Below are positions 1 to 11,111 of a stretch of DNA of 64,000 nt, one piece after another; positions within the stretch are counted from its first letter, which is position 1; each line of letters starts with the position of its first letter. The stretch covers positions 155,493-219,492 of the forward strand of contig JAFKLY010000007.1 in assembly GCA_017304655.1 (NCBI GenBank). Reading direction: 5' to 3'. The notes beneath the pieces are model-generated. The model saw only the letters and a program-made list of their open reading frames with translations. It did no database searches and had not been told where the DNA came from. Source of the stretch: Sphingomonas sp. (GTDB lineage: Bacteria > Pseudomonadota > Alphaproteobacteria > Sphingomonadales > Sphingomonadaceae). Position numbers and translations under genes: made by a program.

Positions 1-23
1 AGGGGCCGTTTCCGTCAAAGGGT

Positions 24-314
24 TCAGGCGACGATATAGTCGTAATATGCCCCATCCGGCGGGCCGCCTGCTGCAGCCTGCACGCCATCAAGGCTGCCGG
101 CCGGCAGGCTGGCGAGGGCCTTGGCGTGATGTTCTTCGCTCGCCCATTTCTCGATGAAGATAAAGCGGTGCTCGTTGCCGAGGTCGCGCAGCAGCTCGAC
201 GCCCTTGCTGCCGTCCGCCTTGGCGACGACTTTCGACAGCTCGATGAGCGCTTCCTCCATTTCGGCGCTGCGGCCGTCTGCGGCGGGGATGATGTAGATT
301 CGGGCAACGGTCAT
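24..314 (-). CDS. Putative antibiotic biosynthesis monooxygenase (ABM) domain protein
   Basis: A 96-residue protein the length of a single ABM (dimeric alpha/beta barrel) domain. The pattern EKWASEEHHAKAL at residues 56-68 is the typical ABM helix that follows the central strand. Family members are small cytosolic quinol monooxygenases or related oxidoreductases acting without metal or flavin; the substrate cannot be read from the sequence. The ATG at 314 is preceded by a clear AAGGAG ribosome-binding site, which supports the start. It lies 27 bases downstream of aguB on the same strand and may share its transcript, but a link to polyamine metabolism is only positional. The stop is close to the window edge, so the gene is complete here. 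Confidence 0.7.
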   Translation of the reverse strand: MTVARIYIIPAADGRSAEMEEALIELSKVVAKADGSKGVELLRDLGNEHRFIFIEKWASEEHHAKALASLPAGSLDGVQAAAGGPPDGAYYDYIVA

Positions 315-341
315 GCGTCTCTCTCCTTCGATCCGGTTGGC

Positions 342-1208
342 TCAGACGTCCTGAGCGAGCCGGCTGTAAAGCTCGGGTCGCCGGTCACGGAAGAAACCCA
401 TGCCGGCGCGGTGCGTGCGGGCCGCCGCAAGATCGATCGTCGCGACGAGGCAGCCAGTCTGCCAGTCCTCGACCTCCGCGACAAGGTCGCCCCATTCATC
501 CGCGATGAAACTATGGCCGTAAAAGGTCTGAGGGCCCTGGCTGCCCGGCATTTCCTCCGTGCCGATGCGGTTGGCGGCGATCACCGGCATGCAATTGGAG
601 ACAGCGTGTCCCTGCATCGCGCGGCGCCACATACGGCTGGTGTCGAGCGCGGTGTCATAAGGCTCGGAGCCGATGGCCGTGGGGTAAAACAGCATCTCCG
701 CGCCGAGCAGCGCCATGGCGCGGGCGCACTCGGGATACCATTGGTCCCAGCAGATGCCGACCCCGATCGTTCCGTAGCGCGTGCTCCACACCTTGAAGCC
801 GCTGTTGCCGGGGCGGAAATAATATTTCTCCTCATAGCCCGGCCCATCAGGGATATGGCTCTTGCGATAGACGCCCATGATCTCGCCCATGTCGTCGATC
901 ATGGCGAGGCTGTTGTAATGATGCTGTCCATCCCGCTCAAAGAAGCTGGTGGGGATATAGACGCCCTGATCCTTCGCCACGCGCTGCATGGCGAGGACGG
1001 CGGGGTGCTCCTGCACCGGGCGGGCGCGGGCGAACAGCGCTTCGTCCTCTACGGTGCAGAAATAGGGGCCTTCGAACAACTCGGGCGGCAGGATGATCTT
1101 GGCGCCGCGAGCCGCCGCCTGGGCGACGTGCGTCTCAACCAGCGCGATGTTCTCCGCCTCATCATCCGAGAAGGCGAGTTGCAGCGCAGCGACGGTGACT
1201 TTCGACAT
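342..1208 (-). CDS. aguB: N-carbamoylputrescine amidase
   Basis: Cytosolic nitrilase-family enzyme that hydrolyses N-carbamoylputrescine to putrescine, ammonia and CO2, the last step of the agmatine route. The nitrilase triad is visible: Glu43 in PPELFEG, Lys116 in YRKSHIP and Cys153 in GICWDQWYPE. The protein has 288 residues, usual for AguB, and the stretch after the nucleophile (YPTAIGSEP) is characteristic of carbamoylputrescine amidases rather than general nitrilases. I chose the ATG at 1208 because AGGA lies just upstream; an in-frame TTG at 1232 would overlap the aguA stop and add eight residues. It follows aguA directly, so the two probably form one operon. Confidence 0.93.
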   Translation of the reverse strand: MSKVTVAALQLAFSDDEAENIALVETHVAQAAARGAKIILPPELFEGPYFCTVEDEALFARARPVQEHPAVLAMQRVAKDQGVYIPTSFFERDGQHHYNSLAMIDDMGEIMGVYRKSHIPDGPGYEEKYYFRPGNSGFKVWSTRYGTIGVGICWDQWYPECARAMALLGAEMLFYPTAIGSEPYDTALDTSRMWRRAMQGHAVSNCMPVIAANRIGTEEMPGSQGPQTFYGHSFIADEWGDLVAEVEDWQTGCLVATIDLAAARTHRAGMGFFRDRRPELYSRLAQDV

Positions 1209-1228
1209 TCGGCAATCCTGCGACGGGT

Positions 1229-2227
<999 letters not shown>

Positions 2228-2317
2228 CGGTGAAAGTAGCTTTGTTTGCCTTTGACCAAGTGCCGCTTGTTCGTTGCAACGACCTAGCAAGCGATCAGGT
2301 TCATGCAGTTCGGTAGA

Positions 2318-3415
2318 CTATTGCCTTAACTGAACCTCAACCGCTTGAGTAAGGCAGGAGGTTACCGTCAAGATGTCTGCGTCCGTCAAAGTGGGATACG
2401 AAGGAAGTGAGATGCCTCGCTGTGCTATGTCTTGCGCGATAGGGAAATGCTCCTCGCTGCGATACATTGGCATGTGATGTGCACAATAGAAGACCGGGCG
2501 GCTGTCCACTCCACGTTCGGCCATAAAAGTCATCACGGCTTCACGTTCGCAGCCGGGTGGAAGAAGTAAAGAGATGAGCCAATTACTTGAACTAACGCCT
2601 TCGCTAACTTCCTGAAAAGAGAAGAGATTGGAATTAAGATTCTGCCGATAAATAGCAGCAATTTCACGCTTTCTCTTCAAAATCTCAGCAAGGCGCTCCA
2701 TCTGTGCAGTGCCGATAGCGGCGCAAATGTTCGTCATGCGATAGTTGAAGCCCAACTCGTCATGCCAATAGCGTCGTTCGAGCGACTGCCCCTGTCCTTT
2801 AACTTTGCGCATCCGCGCTGAGACATCGGGGTCGCGTGCGATTACGGCTCCACCCTCCCCTGTGGTAACGGTCTTGTTTCCAAAAAAAGAGAAGGTGGCG
2901 ACGTCCGCGTCGACTCCGACGTGGCGCCCATCAATTCGACTGCCGAGCGCTTCTGCGCAATCCTCGATGATTCGCAGGCCATGCCGCCGCGCGATTACAT
3001 TGATTTCAGGATCGCAAATGGCACCATATAGATGCACGGGCATGACCGCTTTGGTTTGCGGCGTAATCCGACGTTCAAAATCGGCCGGGTCGAGCAGCCA
3101 GTCTGTGGAGCGACTTTCTGCAAATACCGGAACCGCTCCTGTCTGGGCGATGGTATTCACCGAAGCGATATAGGTGAATGTCGGGACAATTACTTCATCG
3201 CCTGGGCCAATGTCCAAACAATGCAACGCTAAGTGGAGGGCGACCGTCCCGTTGCAAACGGAAATCGCTTCCGTCGCGCCTGTTTCTTTGGCGAGGGCCT
3301 GCTCGAAGCGATTCACATAAGGGCCGATGCTGCTGATCCAGCCCGACCGAATTGCGTCCTCGGCGTATTGAATTTCGTTGCCGGTCAGGTCTGGGGTATA
3401 GACTGGAATAGACAT
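2318..3415 (-). CDS. per: DegT/DnrJ/EryC1-family aminotransferase, probable GDP-perosamine synthase
   Basis: PLP-dependent sugar aminotransferase expected to convert GDP-4-keto-6-deoxy-D-mannose to GDP-perosamine. The PLP lysine is Lys181 in FFGNKTVTTGEGG, and the N-terminus reads YTPDLTGNEIQYAEDAI followed by WISSIG, a pattern shared with RfbE/Per-type perosamine synthases. The substrate would come from Gmd, encoded about 5 kb away in the same locus. The ATG at 3415 was chosen because family homology begins there; an in-frame upstream extension to 3526 reads into the promoter region of the divergent kpsE. The gene is transcribed away from the rest of the capsule genes. Other nucleotide-keto-sugar aminotransferases cannot be excluded, but gmd favours perosamine. 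Confidence 0.85.
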   Translation of the reverse strand: MSIPVYTPDLTGNEIQYAEDAIRSGWISSIGPYVNRFEQALAKETGATEAISVCNGTVALHLALHCLDIGPGDEVIVPTFTYIASVNTIAQTGAVPVFAESRSTDWLLDPADFERRITPQTKAVMPVHLYGAICDPEINVIARRHGLRIIEDCAEALGSRIDGRHVGVDADVATFSFFGNKTVTTGEGGAVIARDPDVSARMRKVKGQGQSLERRYWHDELGFNYRMTNICAAIGTAQMERLAEILKRKREIAAIYRQNLNSNLFSFQEVSEGVSSSNWLISLLLPPGCEREAVMTFMAERGVDSRPVFYCAHHMPMYRSEEHFPIAQDIAQRGISLPSYPTLTDADILTVTSCLTQAVEVQLRQ

Positions 3416-3679
3416 CTGCTCTCTGCGCTCATTTTTCCCTCTCATAGGCTCGAGCCTGCGTACGATCAATCGGCCTGAAGAGATGAATCCGTTGTTTTGT
3501 GACTTGCTAGCCAGTTGCGGTTGCAAATGCCGCTTTTGGCGGCAATAGGTGCCGCGAGCTCCGAGCTGGAAGTGGTGTTCGATGGGGGCGCTGCCGATTT
3601 GCTCGATTGCTTTCGCCTCTCCGGCAGGGGAGGTGGAAATGCGGATGAGGCCGATTGGCCCGCGATTTCAGAGGACTGG
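3416..3679. promoter_or_regulatory. Divergent intergenic region between per and kpsE
   Basis: About 260 bases separate the likely start of the aminotransferase from the likely ATG of kpsE, and the two genes point away from each other, so both promoters must lie here or overlap the 5' ends. Open frames extend into it from both sides but carry no recognisable protein. I see no convincing -35/-10 pair or operator. Confidence 0.4.
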
Positions 3680-4825
3680 ATGACGACTGAACCGAACGGA
3701 ATAGGCAAGGCGATCGAACGCATCCTTCCAGGAAGAATCGCTGCGCTTGGGCCGCTGTTCCTGCTGGCCGTTGTTCTGCCGGTGCTGTGCGCTATCATTT
3801 ATTATGGTTTTATAGCGTCCGACGTCTACGTCTCGGAATCACGTTATGTCGTTCGTACGCAGGGCAAGCAGTCGTCGTCGGGCCTCGCCTCTCTACTGAT
3901 GGGGGCCGATGTTGCTGGTCTGGGCGGCGGCGAGGCTGCTGCGGCTGCCGATTTCATAGCATCACGTGATGCTATGAGGGCGTTGAATGAAAAGGGGGAA
4001 CTGGCTGCTGTGTATGCTCGCCCGGAGATCGATATTTTTGGTCGACTGGGGGCGTTGGAGCAGGCGACGACGTTTGAAGATCTCTATAAATATTTCTCCC
4101 GCCGTGTTTCGGTGGATCAGGATTCCCATTCGGGCATTACCGCTCTTTACGTGAGGGCGTATCGCGCCCAGGACGCCCAACGGATCAACGAACGATTGCT
4201 TCAGTTGGCGGAGGGGCTGGTCAATCGTCTTAATAAGCGCAGTCGCGATGACATGGTGCGCTTCGCACGGGCGGAAGTGGCTGAAGCAAGAGATCAGGCG
4301 CAGCGAGCGAGGGTGGCCTTGGCGAAATTCCGCATTAGCAACGGTGTGGTGGACCCGGAAAAACAGTCAGAGGTTTCGCTCGAAATGATCTCGAAGCTAC
4401 AGGATGAAATCATTTTGGCCAAGACGCAATTGGCTCAAATCCGGGCTTTCACACCGCAAAATCCTCAAGTTCCTGTCTTGGTCGAAAGAGTTAAGACGCT
4501 TGAAGGTGCGGCTTATGATGAGCTTCAGAAGCTAGTTGGCAACAAAGCCTCGCTTGCTGGAAAGGCCGCCGAATATACTAAGCTCACACTTGAATCGGAA
4601 TTCTCGGAAAAATACCTCGCGACAGCCCTTGCATCATTGCAGACGGCATCAAATGACGCACGGCGGCAGCAGGCTTATGTGCAACGAATAGTGCAGCCAG
4701 ATCTGCCTGATAAGCCAGCAGAGCCTAGGCGCCTTCGGGGCATTTTTTCCGTACTGGTGCTAGGCGTGGTAGTGTGGGGTGTGTTGACGTTGCTTCTGTC
4801 TGCGATGCGCGAACATAGTCTTTAG
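3680..4825 (+). CDS. kpsE: Capsule polysaccharide export inner-membrane protein, KpsE/CtrB/BexC type
   Basis: Polysaccharide co-polymerase that spans the periplasm and connects the KpsMT ABC transporter with the outer-membrane channel. The predicted topology fits: an N-terminal membrane helix at residues 22-44, a long periplasmic region with coiled-coil character (about 190-320, rich in Ala/Glu/Lys/Gln), and a C-terminal helix at about 353-375 preceded by the proline-rich DLPDKPAEPRR typical of this family. Length of 381 residues is normal for KpsE/CtrB. The ATG at 3680 follows GAGGAC; an open frame extends 55 codons further upstream but is not KpsE-like. It is followed after 10 bases by kpsM, so the three export genes form one operon. 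Confidence 0.9.
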   Translation: MTTEPNGIGKAIERILPGRIAALGPLFLLAVVLPVLCAIIYYGFIASDVYVSESRYVVRTQGKQSSSGLASLLMGADVAGLGGGEAAAAADFIASRDAMRALNEKGELAAVYARPEIDIFGRLGALEQATTFEDLYKYFSRRVSVDQDSHSGITALYVRAYRAQDAQRINERLLQLAEGLVNRLNKRSRDDMVRFARAEVAEARDQAQRARVALAKFRISNGVVDPEKQSEVSLEMISKLQDEIILAKTQLAQIRAFTPQNPQVPVLVERVKTLEGAAYDELQKLVGNKASLAGKAAEYTKLTLESEFSEKYLATALASLQTASNDARRQQAYVQRIVQPDLPDKPAEPRRLRGIFSVLVLGVVVWGVLTLLLSAMREHSL

Positions 4826-4835
4826 GTAGGCGAGC

Positions 4836-5627
4836 ATGGGGTCTCTTCAGTCACTCGCTTTGTCATGGACAATTCAGCGCAGAGTTATTGGCGCGTTGTT
4901 CATTCGTGAAATTCTGACCCGGTTTGGCCGGCACAACATTGGTTTCCTTTGGTTGTTCGTTGAACCAATGCTTTTCACTGTTGGTGTTACGCTGCTATGG
5001 ACAGCATTCAAGAGTACGCACGGTTCAAATCTTCCAATTACTGCGTTTGCTGTTTCGGGTTATTCCAGTGTGCTTTTGTGGCGTAACATGCCGGGCCGTT
5101 GCGTTAAGGCGATCGAGCCCAACTTATCTTTGATGTATCATCGTTATGTCAAAGTAATTGACATATACATTTCTCGTTTGATGGTTGAGTTTGGTGGTGC
5201 GACGCTTTCGTTCATCATTCTTACCTTGTTTTTCAGCTTTATGGGCTGGATGAATTTGCCGGAAGATATTCTTCGGGTCGCGTTCGGTTGGATCATGCTG
5301 GCATGGTTTGGTGCGGCGCTAGCGATTTTTCTTGGAGCACTTTCGGAAGTTTCGGAGGTGGTGGAAAAAATCTGGCACCCGATTTCCTATTTTCTTCTTC
5401 CAGTGTCCGGCGCAGCTTACATTGTTGATGCTCTGCCCAAGGAAATGCAGAAGATTGTCCTGATTCTCCCGTTGGTTCATGGGGTCGAACTTATACGAGA
5501 AGGTTTTTTTGGTTCTCGAGTCAAAGCGCATTATGACATGGGCTATCTTGGAACCATCAATCTCGTGCTGACACTTTTTGCGCTCGCTTTGCTACTCAAG
5601 GTAAGCCGGAAGGTCGTGCCAGAGTGA
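4836..5627 (+). CDS. kpsM: Capsule polysaccharide ABC transporter permease
   Basis: Inner-membrane ABC-2-type permease that moves the lipid-linked capsule chain across the cytoplasmic membrane together with KpsT. The 263-residue protein shows the family pattern: an N-terminal amphipathic segment ending in [18 protein letters not shown], then about six hydrophobic segments, and the late [15 protein letters not shown] region typical of KpsM/CtrC/BexB. Its stop overlaps the kpsT start by four bases (GTGA), which suggests translational coupling. The coding DNA is visibly richer in A and T than the kpsC/kpsS genes further right. Confidence 0.93.
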   Translation: MGSLQSLALSWTIQRRVIGALFIREILTRFGRHNIGFLWLFVEPMLFTVGVTLLWTAFKSTHGSNLPITAFAVSGYSSVLLWRNMPGRCVKAIEPNLSLMYHRYVKVIDIYISRLMVEFGGATLSFIILTLFFSFMGWMNLPEDILRVAFGWIMLAWFGAALAIFLGALSEVSEVVEKIWHPISYFLLPVSGAAYIVDALPKEMQKIVLILPLVHGVELIREGFFGSRVKAHYDMGYLGTINLVLTLFALALLLKVSRKVVPE

Positions 5628-6283
5628 TACGCGTTGAGGATGTCTGGAAGGCCTATCCGACGCGGCAAGGCGAAGTCACGGTTTTGAAGGGTATTAACTT
5701 CTCCGTCGCTCGTGGAGAGAGGGTTGCGATTCTTGGACGCAACGGTGCCGGTAAGTCCACACTCGTTCGCCTGATTAGTGGTGCCGAGCGCCCGACATCG
5801 GGCGAGATCACTCGGGAGATGACGGTTTCCTGGCCTTTGGCTTTTGGTGGCGCGTTTCAGGGGGCTTTGACTGGGCTCGACAATATGCGCTTCATTTGTC
5901 GCATTTATGGGCTCGACTGGCGGGAACGGGTGCCATTCATTGAGGAGTTTAGCGAGCTGGGTCACTATCTCCGTGAACCGGTTCGTTCCTACTCGTCCGG
6001 TATGCGAGCCAGGCTTGCGTTCGCAATATCTATGGTTGTCGAGTTCGACTGTTTTCTCATTGATGAGATCATTGCGGTAGGTGATGCACGTTTTCATCAG
6101 AAGTGCCATGTGGAGTTGTTCGAAAAGCGTGCAGATCGCAGCATGATTATTGTGTCGCACGATGCGCCATATATTCGCGAACATTGCGCGCGGGTTGGCG
6201 TGTTGCATGATGGCGGCTTGACTATGTTCGAGGATATTGATCAGGGCTATGCCTATTACCGCCAAGTCTATCACGTCGATTGA
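5624..6283 (+). CDS. kpsT: Capsule polysaccharide ABC transporter ATP-binding protein
   Basis: Cytoplasmic ATPase of the capsule exporter. The 219-residue protein has a Walker A motif GRNGAGKST (about residues 39-47), the ABC signature YSSGMRARL, a Walker B segment FLIDEI, and the switch histidine in IIVSHD. This length and the lack of a C-terminal carbohydrate-binding domain are typical of KpsT/CtrD rather than Wzt of O-antigen exporters. Translation starts at a GTG overlapping the kpsM stop. It is followed after 16 bases by the DUF4214-like gene. Confidence 0.95.
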   Translation: MIRVEDVWKAYPTRQGEVTVLKGINFSVARGERVAILGRNGAGKSTLVRLISGAERPTSGEITREMTVSWPLAFGGAFQGALTGLDNMRFICRIYGLDWRERVPFIEEFSELGHYLREPVRSYSSGMRARLAFAISMVVEFDCFLIDEIIAVGDARFHQKCHVELFEKRADRSMIIVSHDAPYIREHCARVGVLHDGGLTMFEDIDQGYAYYRQVYHVD

Positions 6284-6299
6284 TGGTGGGGGCGTTGTG

Positions 6300-6893
6300 A
6301 TGAGCGGGCAGGTTGCACGAGTTTTTCGGGCTCGCCTCGCCCGTTACGATCGTCCTGCAAGCAGTCTGGAAGAACTTCTTCGTGCCGAAGGGGACGACTT
6401 TGTGCACTTCGCCTGCTGGACGGTGCTTGGCCGCCGAGCCAAGAGAGCGGAGCATGAAGAGTGGGTTGTGACGCTGACGAAGGCGGATGGAAAACAGGCA
6501 TTGCTCTATAGGTTGTATAGGGAATGCGGGGACAGGGCAGCTAGCGGGGTTCCGTCTGACATTCGTCAGTCCATGATGGTTTACAGGTTATCTCTGGTGC
6601 CTTGGGTTGGGGGTGGATTGGCCTTTGTGGTCGGCTATTTTCTCAAGCTAAGTTGGCTGAGGGCGTCGAGCGATTTTATTCGTCGCACACCGGGGAGGAT
6701 GCGATGGCTTTATCGGCATTCACGTAAAGCTGTGTTCCGCCTCGCTGCGCGACTGAGGCTGCCGCATTCATCGAAGGTGCGTCGAGTGATGCAGGTCGGA
6801 CATGCTCCCGTCCCGGAGGGCGTCGATGCGCGGACCGCTGAATTATATACCGCCTTGTGTGTCGCGGTTGACAGGGCTTCGGACGTAGCTTGA
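6300..6893 (+). CDS. DUF4214-like protein with one membrane segment, in the capsule operon
   Basis: A 197-residue protein with no known function. Residues about 22-80 read like a DUF4214 repeat: an FVxxxxWxxLGR core, a downstream tryptophan, and a LLYRLYRE stretch. DUF4214 occurs in secreted and polysaccharide-associated proteins. A hydrophobic segment around residues 98-118 (LVPWVGGGLAFVVGYFL) could be a membrane helix, followed by a basic stretch rich in Arg and His. The ATG at 6300 has a G-rich sequence just upstream. The stop overlaps the ATG of the next glycosyltransferase by one base (TGATG), so it is part of the kpsEMT operon and may act at the export complex. Assignment of the domain is by eye only. 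Confidence 0.55.
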   Translation: MSGQVARVFRARLARYDRPASSLEELLRAEGDDFVHFACWTVLGRRAKRAEHEEWVVTLTKADGKQALLYRLYRECGDRAASGVPSDIRQSMMVYRLSLVPWVGGGLAFVVGYFLKLSWLRASSDFIRRTPGRMRWLYRHSRKAVFRLAARLRLPHSSKVRRVMQVGHAPVPEGVDARTAELYTALCVAVDRASDVA

Positions 6894-8275
6894 TGCGTTT
6901 GCTAGTCGACCTCCAAGGGCTGCAAAATGCCAGCAGTCGGAGCAGAGGCATTGGCCGCTATGTTAGGTCGATGGCCCGCGCCATCGCGCGCAATTCTGGC
7001 GAACATCAGGTCCATTTCCTGCTGAATGGATTGTTTCAGGATCAGATTGACGACGTGATCAGTTCGTTTGGTGATGTGGCGAAGCCGGAACAGTTCCATG
7101 TCTTTTCAATGCCGGGGCCGACGGATGCGCTGCGGTTGGAAAACGGTTGGCGGCGGGCGGCGGCGCACACCCTATATGAGGCAGTCGTTCACGACCTTGC
7201 TCCGGACGCTCTGTTGATCGGTAGCCTGTTTGAGGGAGGGAACGACGATACAGTGGTAGGCGTAGGCGTAGAAGGACGCCGTTATGTTACAGCTGTGATC
7301 TTATATGATTTGATTCCGTTGCTCGACCCGGCAACATATATCAGCAGTTCCGGCGCGCGAGCGTGGTATCATGGGAAGATTGAAGAGTTGTGCCAAGCAG
7401 ATTTGTTGCTCGGAATTTCACACTCAGCCTGTCGTGAAGCGATTGACCATCTGTCAGTTGAAAAGGATCGGGTTCACCATATTGGTGCCGCCGCAGATGA
7501 TAATTTTAATGCTGATTTGCATTCTTCGTCGTGGAACTCCTCCATGGCTGAAGAAATTCTGGCCTATCATGGAATTTCACGGCCTTTCGTTATGCATGCT
7601 AGCGCCTTTGATGCGCGCAAGAACTTTGATGGACTGATTGCGGCATTTGGATCTCTATCTCCGGTGATACGGGATCAACATCAGTTGGTGCTTGTATGCA
7701 AACTGTCTGCAGCCACACGCCAAACCCTTCTGAAGGCGGCGGCGGAAGCGGGGTTGACGGAAGATGACGTCATATTGACCGGCTTCGTGCCGGATGATGA
7801 ATTGCGTGTGCTTTACGCCAACTGTAAGTTGTTTGCTTTTCCTTCCTTTCATGAAGGGTTTGGCCTTCCGGTTGTTGAGGCCATGTGGTGCGGTGCTCCG
7901 GTGATTGGTTCGAGTTTGTCGAGCGTACCTGAAGTTGTCGGCCGCGAAGACGCTCAGTTCGATCCCAGGAATCCAGCAGCGCTGTCAAGCGTGCTCTCTC
8001 GCGCATTGACTGATGAGGACTGGAGGCAAGAACTGGTCTCCCACGCCGCAATCCACGCGCGGCGCTTTTGCTGGGATGATGTGGCGCGCCGCGCGATCGA
8101 TGTGATCGATGCGAGGCTCGATGGGCGCTCCCAGACGGTTCGGGCCGAGAATGTTGTCGATCGGGTTGCAGGGTTGTCAGTTTGGCCGGGGCCTACGGAT
8201 TCCGATCTGCTCGCTACCGCTCGATCACTGGCTGCGAACGAGCATCTATCATGGCCGCTCGACAAAGTGCAATGA
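6893..8275 (+). CDS. GT-B glycosyltransferase (GT4-like)
   Basis: A 460-residue retaining-type glycosyltransferase. The C-terminal half carries the GT4 signature FPSFHEGFGLPVVEAMWCG with the EX7E acid pair, preceded by HASAFDARKNFDGLI, the usual donor-domain entry. The N-terminal part begins DLQGLQNASSRSRGIGRYV, a nucleotide-sugar GT motif seen in mannosyl- and rhamnosyltransferases of polysaccharide clusters. It presumably transfers a GDP-sugar made by gmd/per/rmd to the growing capsule, but donor and acceptor cannot be read. The ATG at 6893 overlaps the preceding stop by one base. About 140 bases follow without a gene before gmd. Confidence 0.85.
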   Translation: MRLLVDLQGLQNASSRSRGIGRYVRSMARAIARNSGEHQVHFLLNGLFQDQIDDVISSFGDVAKPEQFHVFSMPGPTDALRLENGWRRAAAHTLYEAVVHDLAPDALLIGSLFEGGNDDTVVGVGVEGRRYVTAVILYDLIPLLDPATYISSSGARAWYHGKIEELCQADLLLGISHSACREAIDHLSVEKDRVHHIGAAADDNFNADLHSSSWNSSMAEEILAYHGISRPFVMHASAFDARKNFDGLIAAFGSLSPVIRDQHQLVLVCKLSAATRQTLLKAAAEAGLTEDDVILTGFVPDDELRVLYANCKLFAFPSFHEGFGLPVVEAMWCGAPVIGSSLSSVPEVVGREDAQFDPRNPAALSSVLSRALTDEDWRQELVSHAAIHARRFCWDDVARRAIDVIDARLDGRSQTVRAENVVDRVAGLSVWPGPTDSDLLATARSLAANEHLSWPLDKVQ

Positions 8276-8396
8276 GCGGGGATACACAATCCATTTTCCC
8301 TGTGATACGCGCGCCAAATTGCAGTATTTTGGGGTGAGCGAGGGGCGTGGTGAGCGTCGAGAGCCATTGTCGTTAGTAATTTATGTGCAGGCCTGA

Positions 8397-9452
<1,056 letters not shown>

Positions 9453-9477
9453 AGCTTGGCTACCCGAGGCGGGGACT

Positions 9478-10377
9478 ATGTCCAGAGTACTTATAACGGG
9501 CGCTAATGGATTTGCGGGGCCGTATGTGGCTGCCGCGCTGGCCGAGCGTGGCCATCAAATTGTTGGTGTGTCACATGCCGCTGTAAATATCGCCGGCGGC
9601 CCCGTTGAAAGATGGCTCGTTGCCGATCTTGCTGACCCTGTTCAGGCAAGAGAGGCCGTGGAAATGGCGCGTCCGGACATGGTCGTTCATTTAGCTGCTA
9701 TATCTTTCGTAGCGCATGCTGATGTTACGGCCATCTACTCGAGTAATATTATTGGTACTCGTAATCTTCTTGATGCGATTGCCTCTAGCGGAGGGGTGTC
9801 GGGTCCTACCATTATCGCTTCGAGCGCAAACGTATACGGATCCAATGTTGGGGGCGCGCTGCATGAAGGCCTCTCCTTGCATCCGCAGAGTGACTATGCG
9901 TTGAGCAAGGTTGCGTGCGAATATCTTGCTGAAATGTATGCTGGTAAAGTGCGGAGCATTGTTGTCCGTCCATTCAACTATACCGGTGTGGGGCAGGCGC
10001 AGAACTTCTTGATTCCCAAGATCGTTGATCACGTCAAGCGCAGAGCTGCAACGATAGAGCTAGGGAATATCGAAGTCGCCCGTGATTTCAGCGATGTTCG
10101 GTTTTTTGCCGAGGCTGTCGCACGGCTTTTGGCGGTTGAGGTCAGGTCCGCCGAGAAGGTCAATATTTGCTCCGGCGTTGCCTATTCTCTCAAAGCGGTA
10201 CTGGAGGCGGCCGCTCTCATCTCCAATCATCGAATGAACGTCACGATCAATCCTGCATTTGTCCGATCAAATGAGGTGGAGAAGTTGTGGGGCGATCCCG
10301 CAAAACTTCAGTCCTTGATAGGCCCGCTGGTTTCTCCGCCGCTAGAGGAAACGCTCCGATGGATGATCGAGGATTGA
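9478..10377 (+). CDS. rmd: NAD(P)-dependent sugar reductase, probable GDP-4-keto-6-deoxy-D-mannose reductase
   Basis: An extended short-chain dehydrogenase of 299 residues: GANGFAG cofactor loop at residues 8-14, HLAAISFV, and the catalytic YALSK. The segment RPFNYTGVGQ is the form found in Rmd-type enzymes. Directly after gmd, the simplest role is reduction of GDP-4-keto-6-deoxy-D-mannose to GDP-D-rhamnose; GDP-6-deoxy-D-talose synthase is an alternative from the same family. If correct, the capsule contains D-rhamnose as well as, or instead of, perosamine. The start ATG at 9478 lies 25 bases after the gmd stop. Confidence 0.75.
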   Translation: MSRVLITGANGFAGPYVAAALAERGHQIVGVSHAAVNIAGGPVERWLVADLADPVQAREAVEMARPDMVVHLAAISFVAHADVTAIYSSNIIGTRNLLDAIASSGGVSGPTIIASSANVYGSNVGGALHEGLSLHPQSDYALSKVACEYLAEMYAGKVRSIVVRPFNYTGVGQAQNFLIPKIVDHVKRRAATIELGNIEVARDFSDVRFFAEAVARLLAVEVRSAEKVNICSGVAYSLKAVLEAAALISNHRMNVTINPAFVRSNEVEKLWGDPAKLQSLIGPLVSPPLEETLRWMIED

Positions 10378-10502
10378 GCTGAGTTAGTCCAGGCGCGAAG
10401 AGCGTTGGCGGCATTCTGTTTGGTCGGTACGTGATTGGGTTCAGTGCGTGCCTAGCGACCTGTGGGCAGGTTTCGAACGTATCGATTTGAAGGACATTGA
10501 AC

Positions 10503-11021
10503 ATGCGGGGAGATGTGATTTTGGCGCAGGATGAAATCGAAGAAGTTCGCGCGCTTTACGCCGCCTTGCAGGACCAGAGACGGGCAGATTTGGAGCGGTT
10601 GCGTCGCGTAACAACGGAGAATGACGGACTACGGGCGGATCTGGCTGATCAGTTGAGGGATTTGCGGAAGGCAGAAGCAAGAGCCAAGCAGTATTCTGCA
10701 CCCAATGTATTGGTTCGCATAGGGGATAGCGCAAAGAAGGGTTCAGCTACCCTGGTTCAGCGGCTCTTGGCGGCCCTCCTCTTGCGCCTTGCGCGGAGCG
10801 CTGTGCGGAACTCGCGATGGGCGCAGGCTCAAGTTTACTACCAGTGCATCGCGGTTCTTCGCCCGCGGATTTTCCTTTGGAAGCAGGTTGGGAACATGCT
10901 TTATCAGCAGAAGATACACGGAGAAGCGACCGCACTACTGGAGGCCGTGCTTGAGGCTGTGCCGGACGATGCGGAGGCAATTTTCCTGCTTGAAAGATGC
11001 AAGGAAAAACTGCGTGACTGA
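10503..11021 (+). CDS. Coiled-coil and TPR-like hypothetical protein
   Basis: A 172-residue protein with no recognised relatives. Residues about 8-60 are charged and heptad-like, consistent with a coiled coil. Residues about 95-165 resemble tetratricopeptide units: SRWAQAQVYYQCIAVLRP, a following helix pair, and EATALLEAVLEAVPDDAEA. The short hydrophobic stretch LLAALLLRLA lies between the two parts. The ATG at 10503 follows AAGGA. TPR proteins in polysaccharide loci often scaffold biosynthetic or export complexes, but nothing more specific is supported. It sits 125 bases after the reductase gene and just upstream of the acyl module. Confidence 0.6.
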   Translation: MRGDVILAQDEIEEVRALYAALQDQRRADLERLRRVTTENDGLRADLADQLRDLRKAEARAKQYSAPNVLVRIGDSAKKGSATLVQRLLAALLLRLARSAVRNSRWAQAQVYYQCIAVLRPRIFLWKQVGNMLYQQKIHGEATALLEAVLEAVPDDAEAIFLLERCKEKLRD

Positions 11022-11111
11022 GTAGGCTAAAAGTCCAAGCGGCTCATTTGAGCACTGGGGTTCCGATATGTGGCGAGCCGTCACGATGCCAGGCGATGGA
11101 GTGAGGGACTT

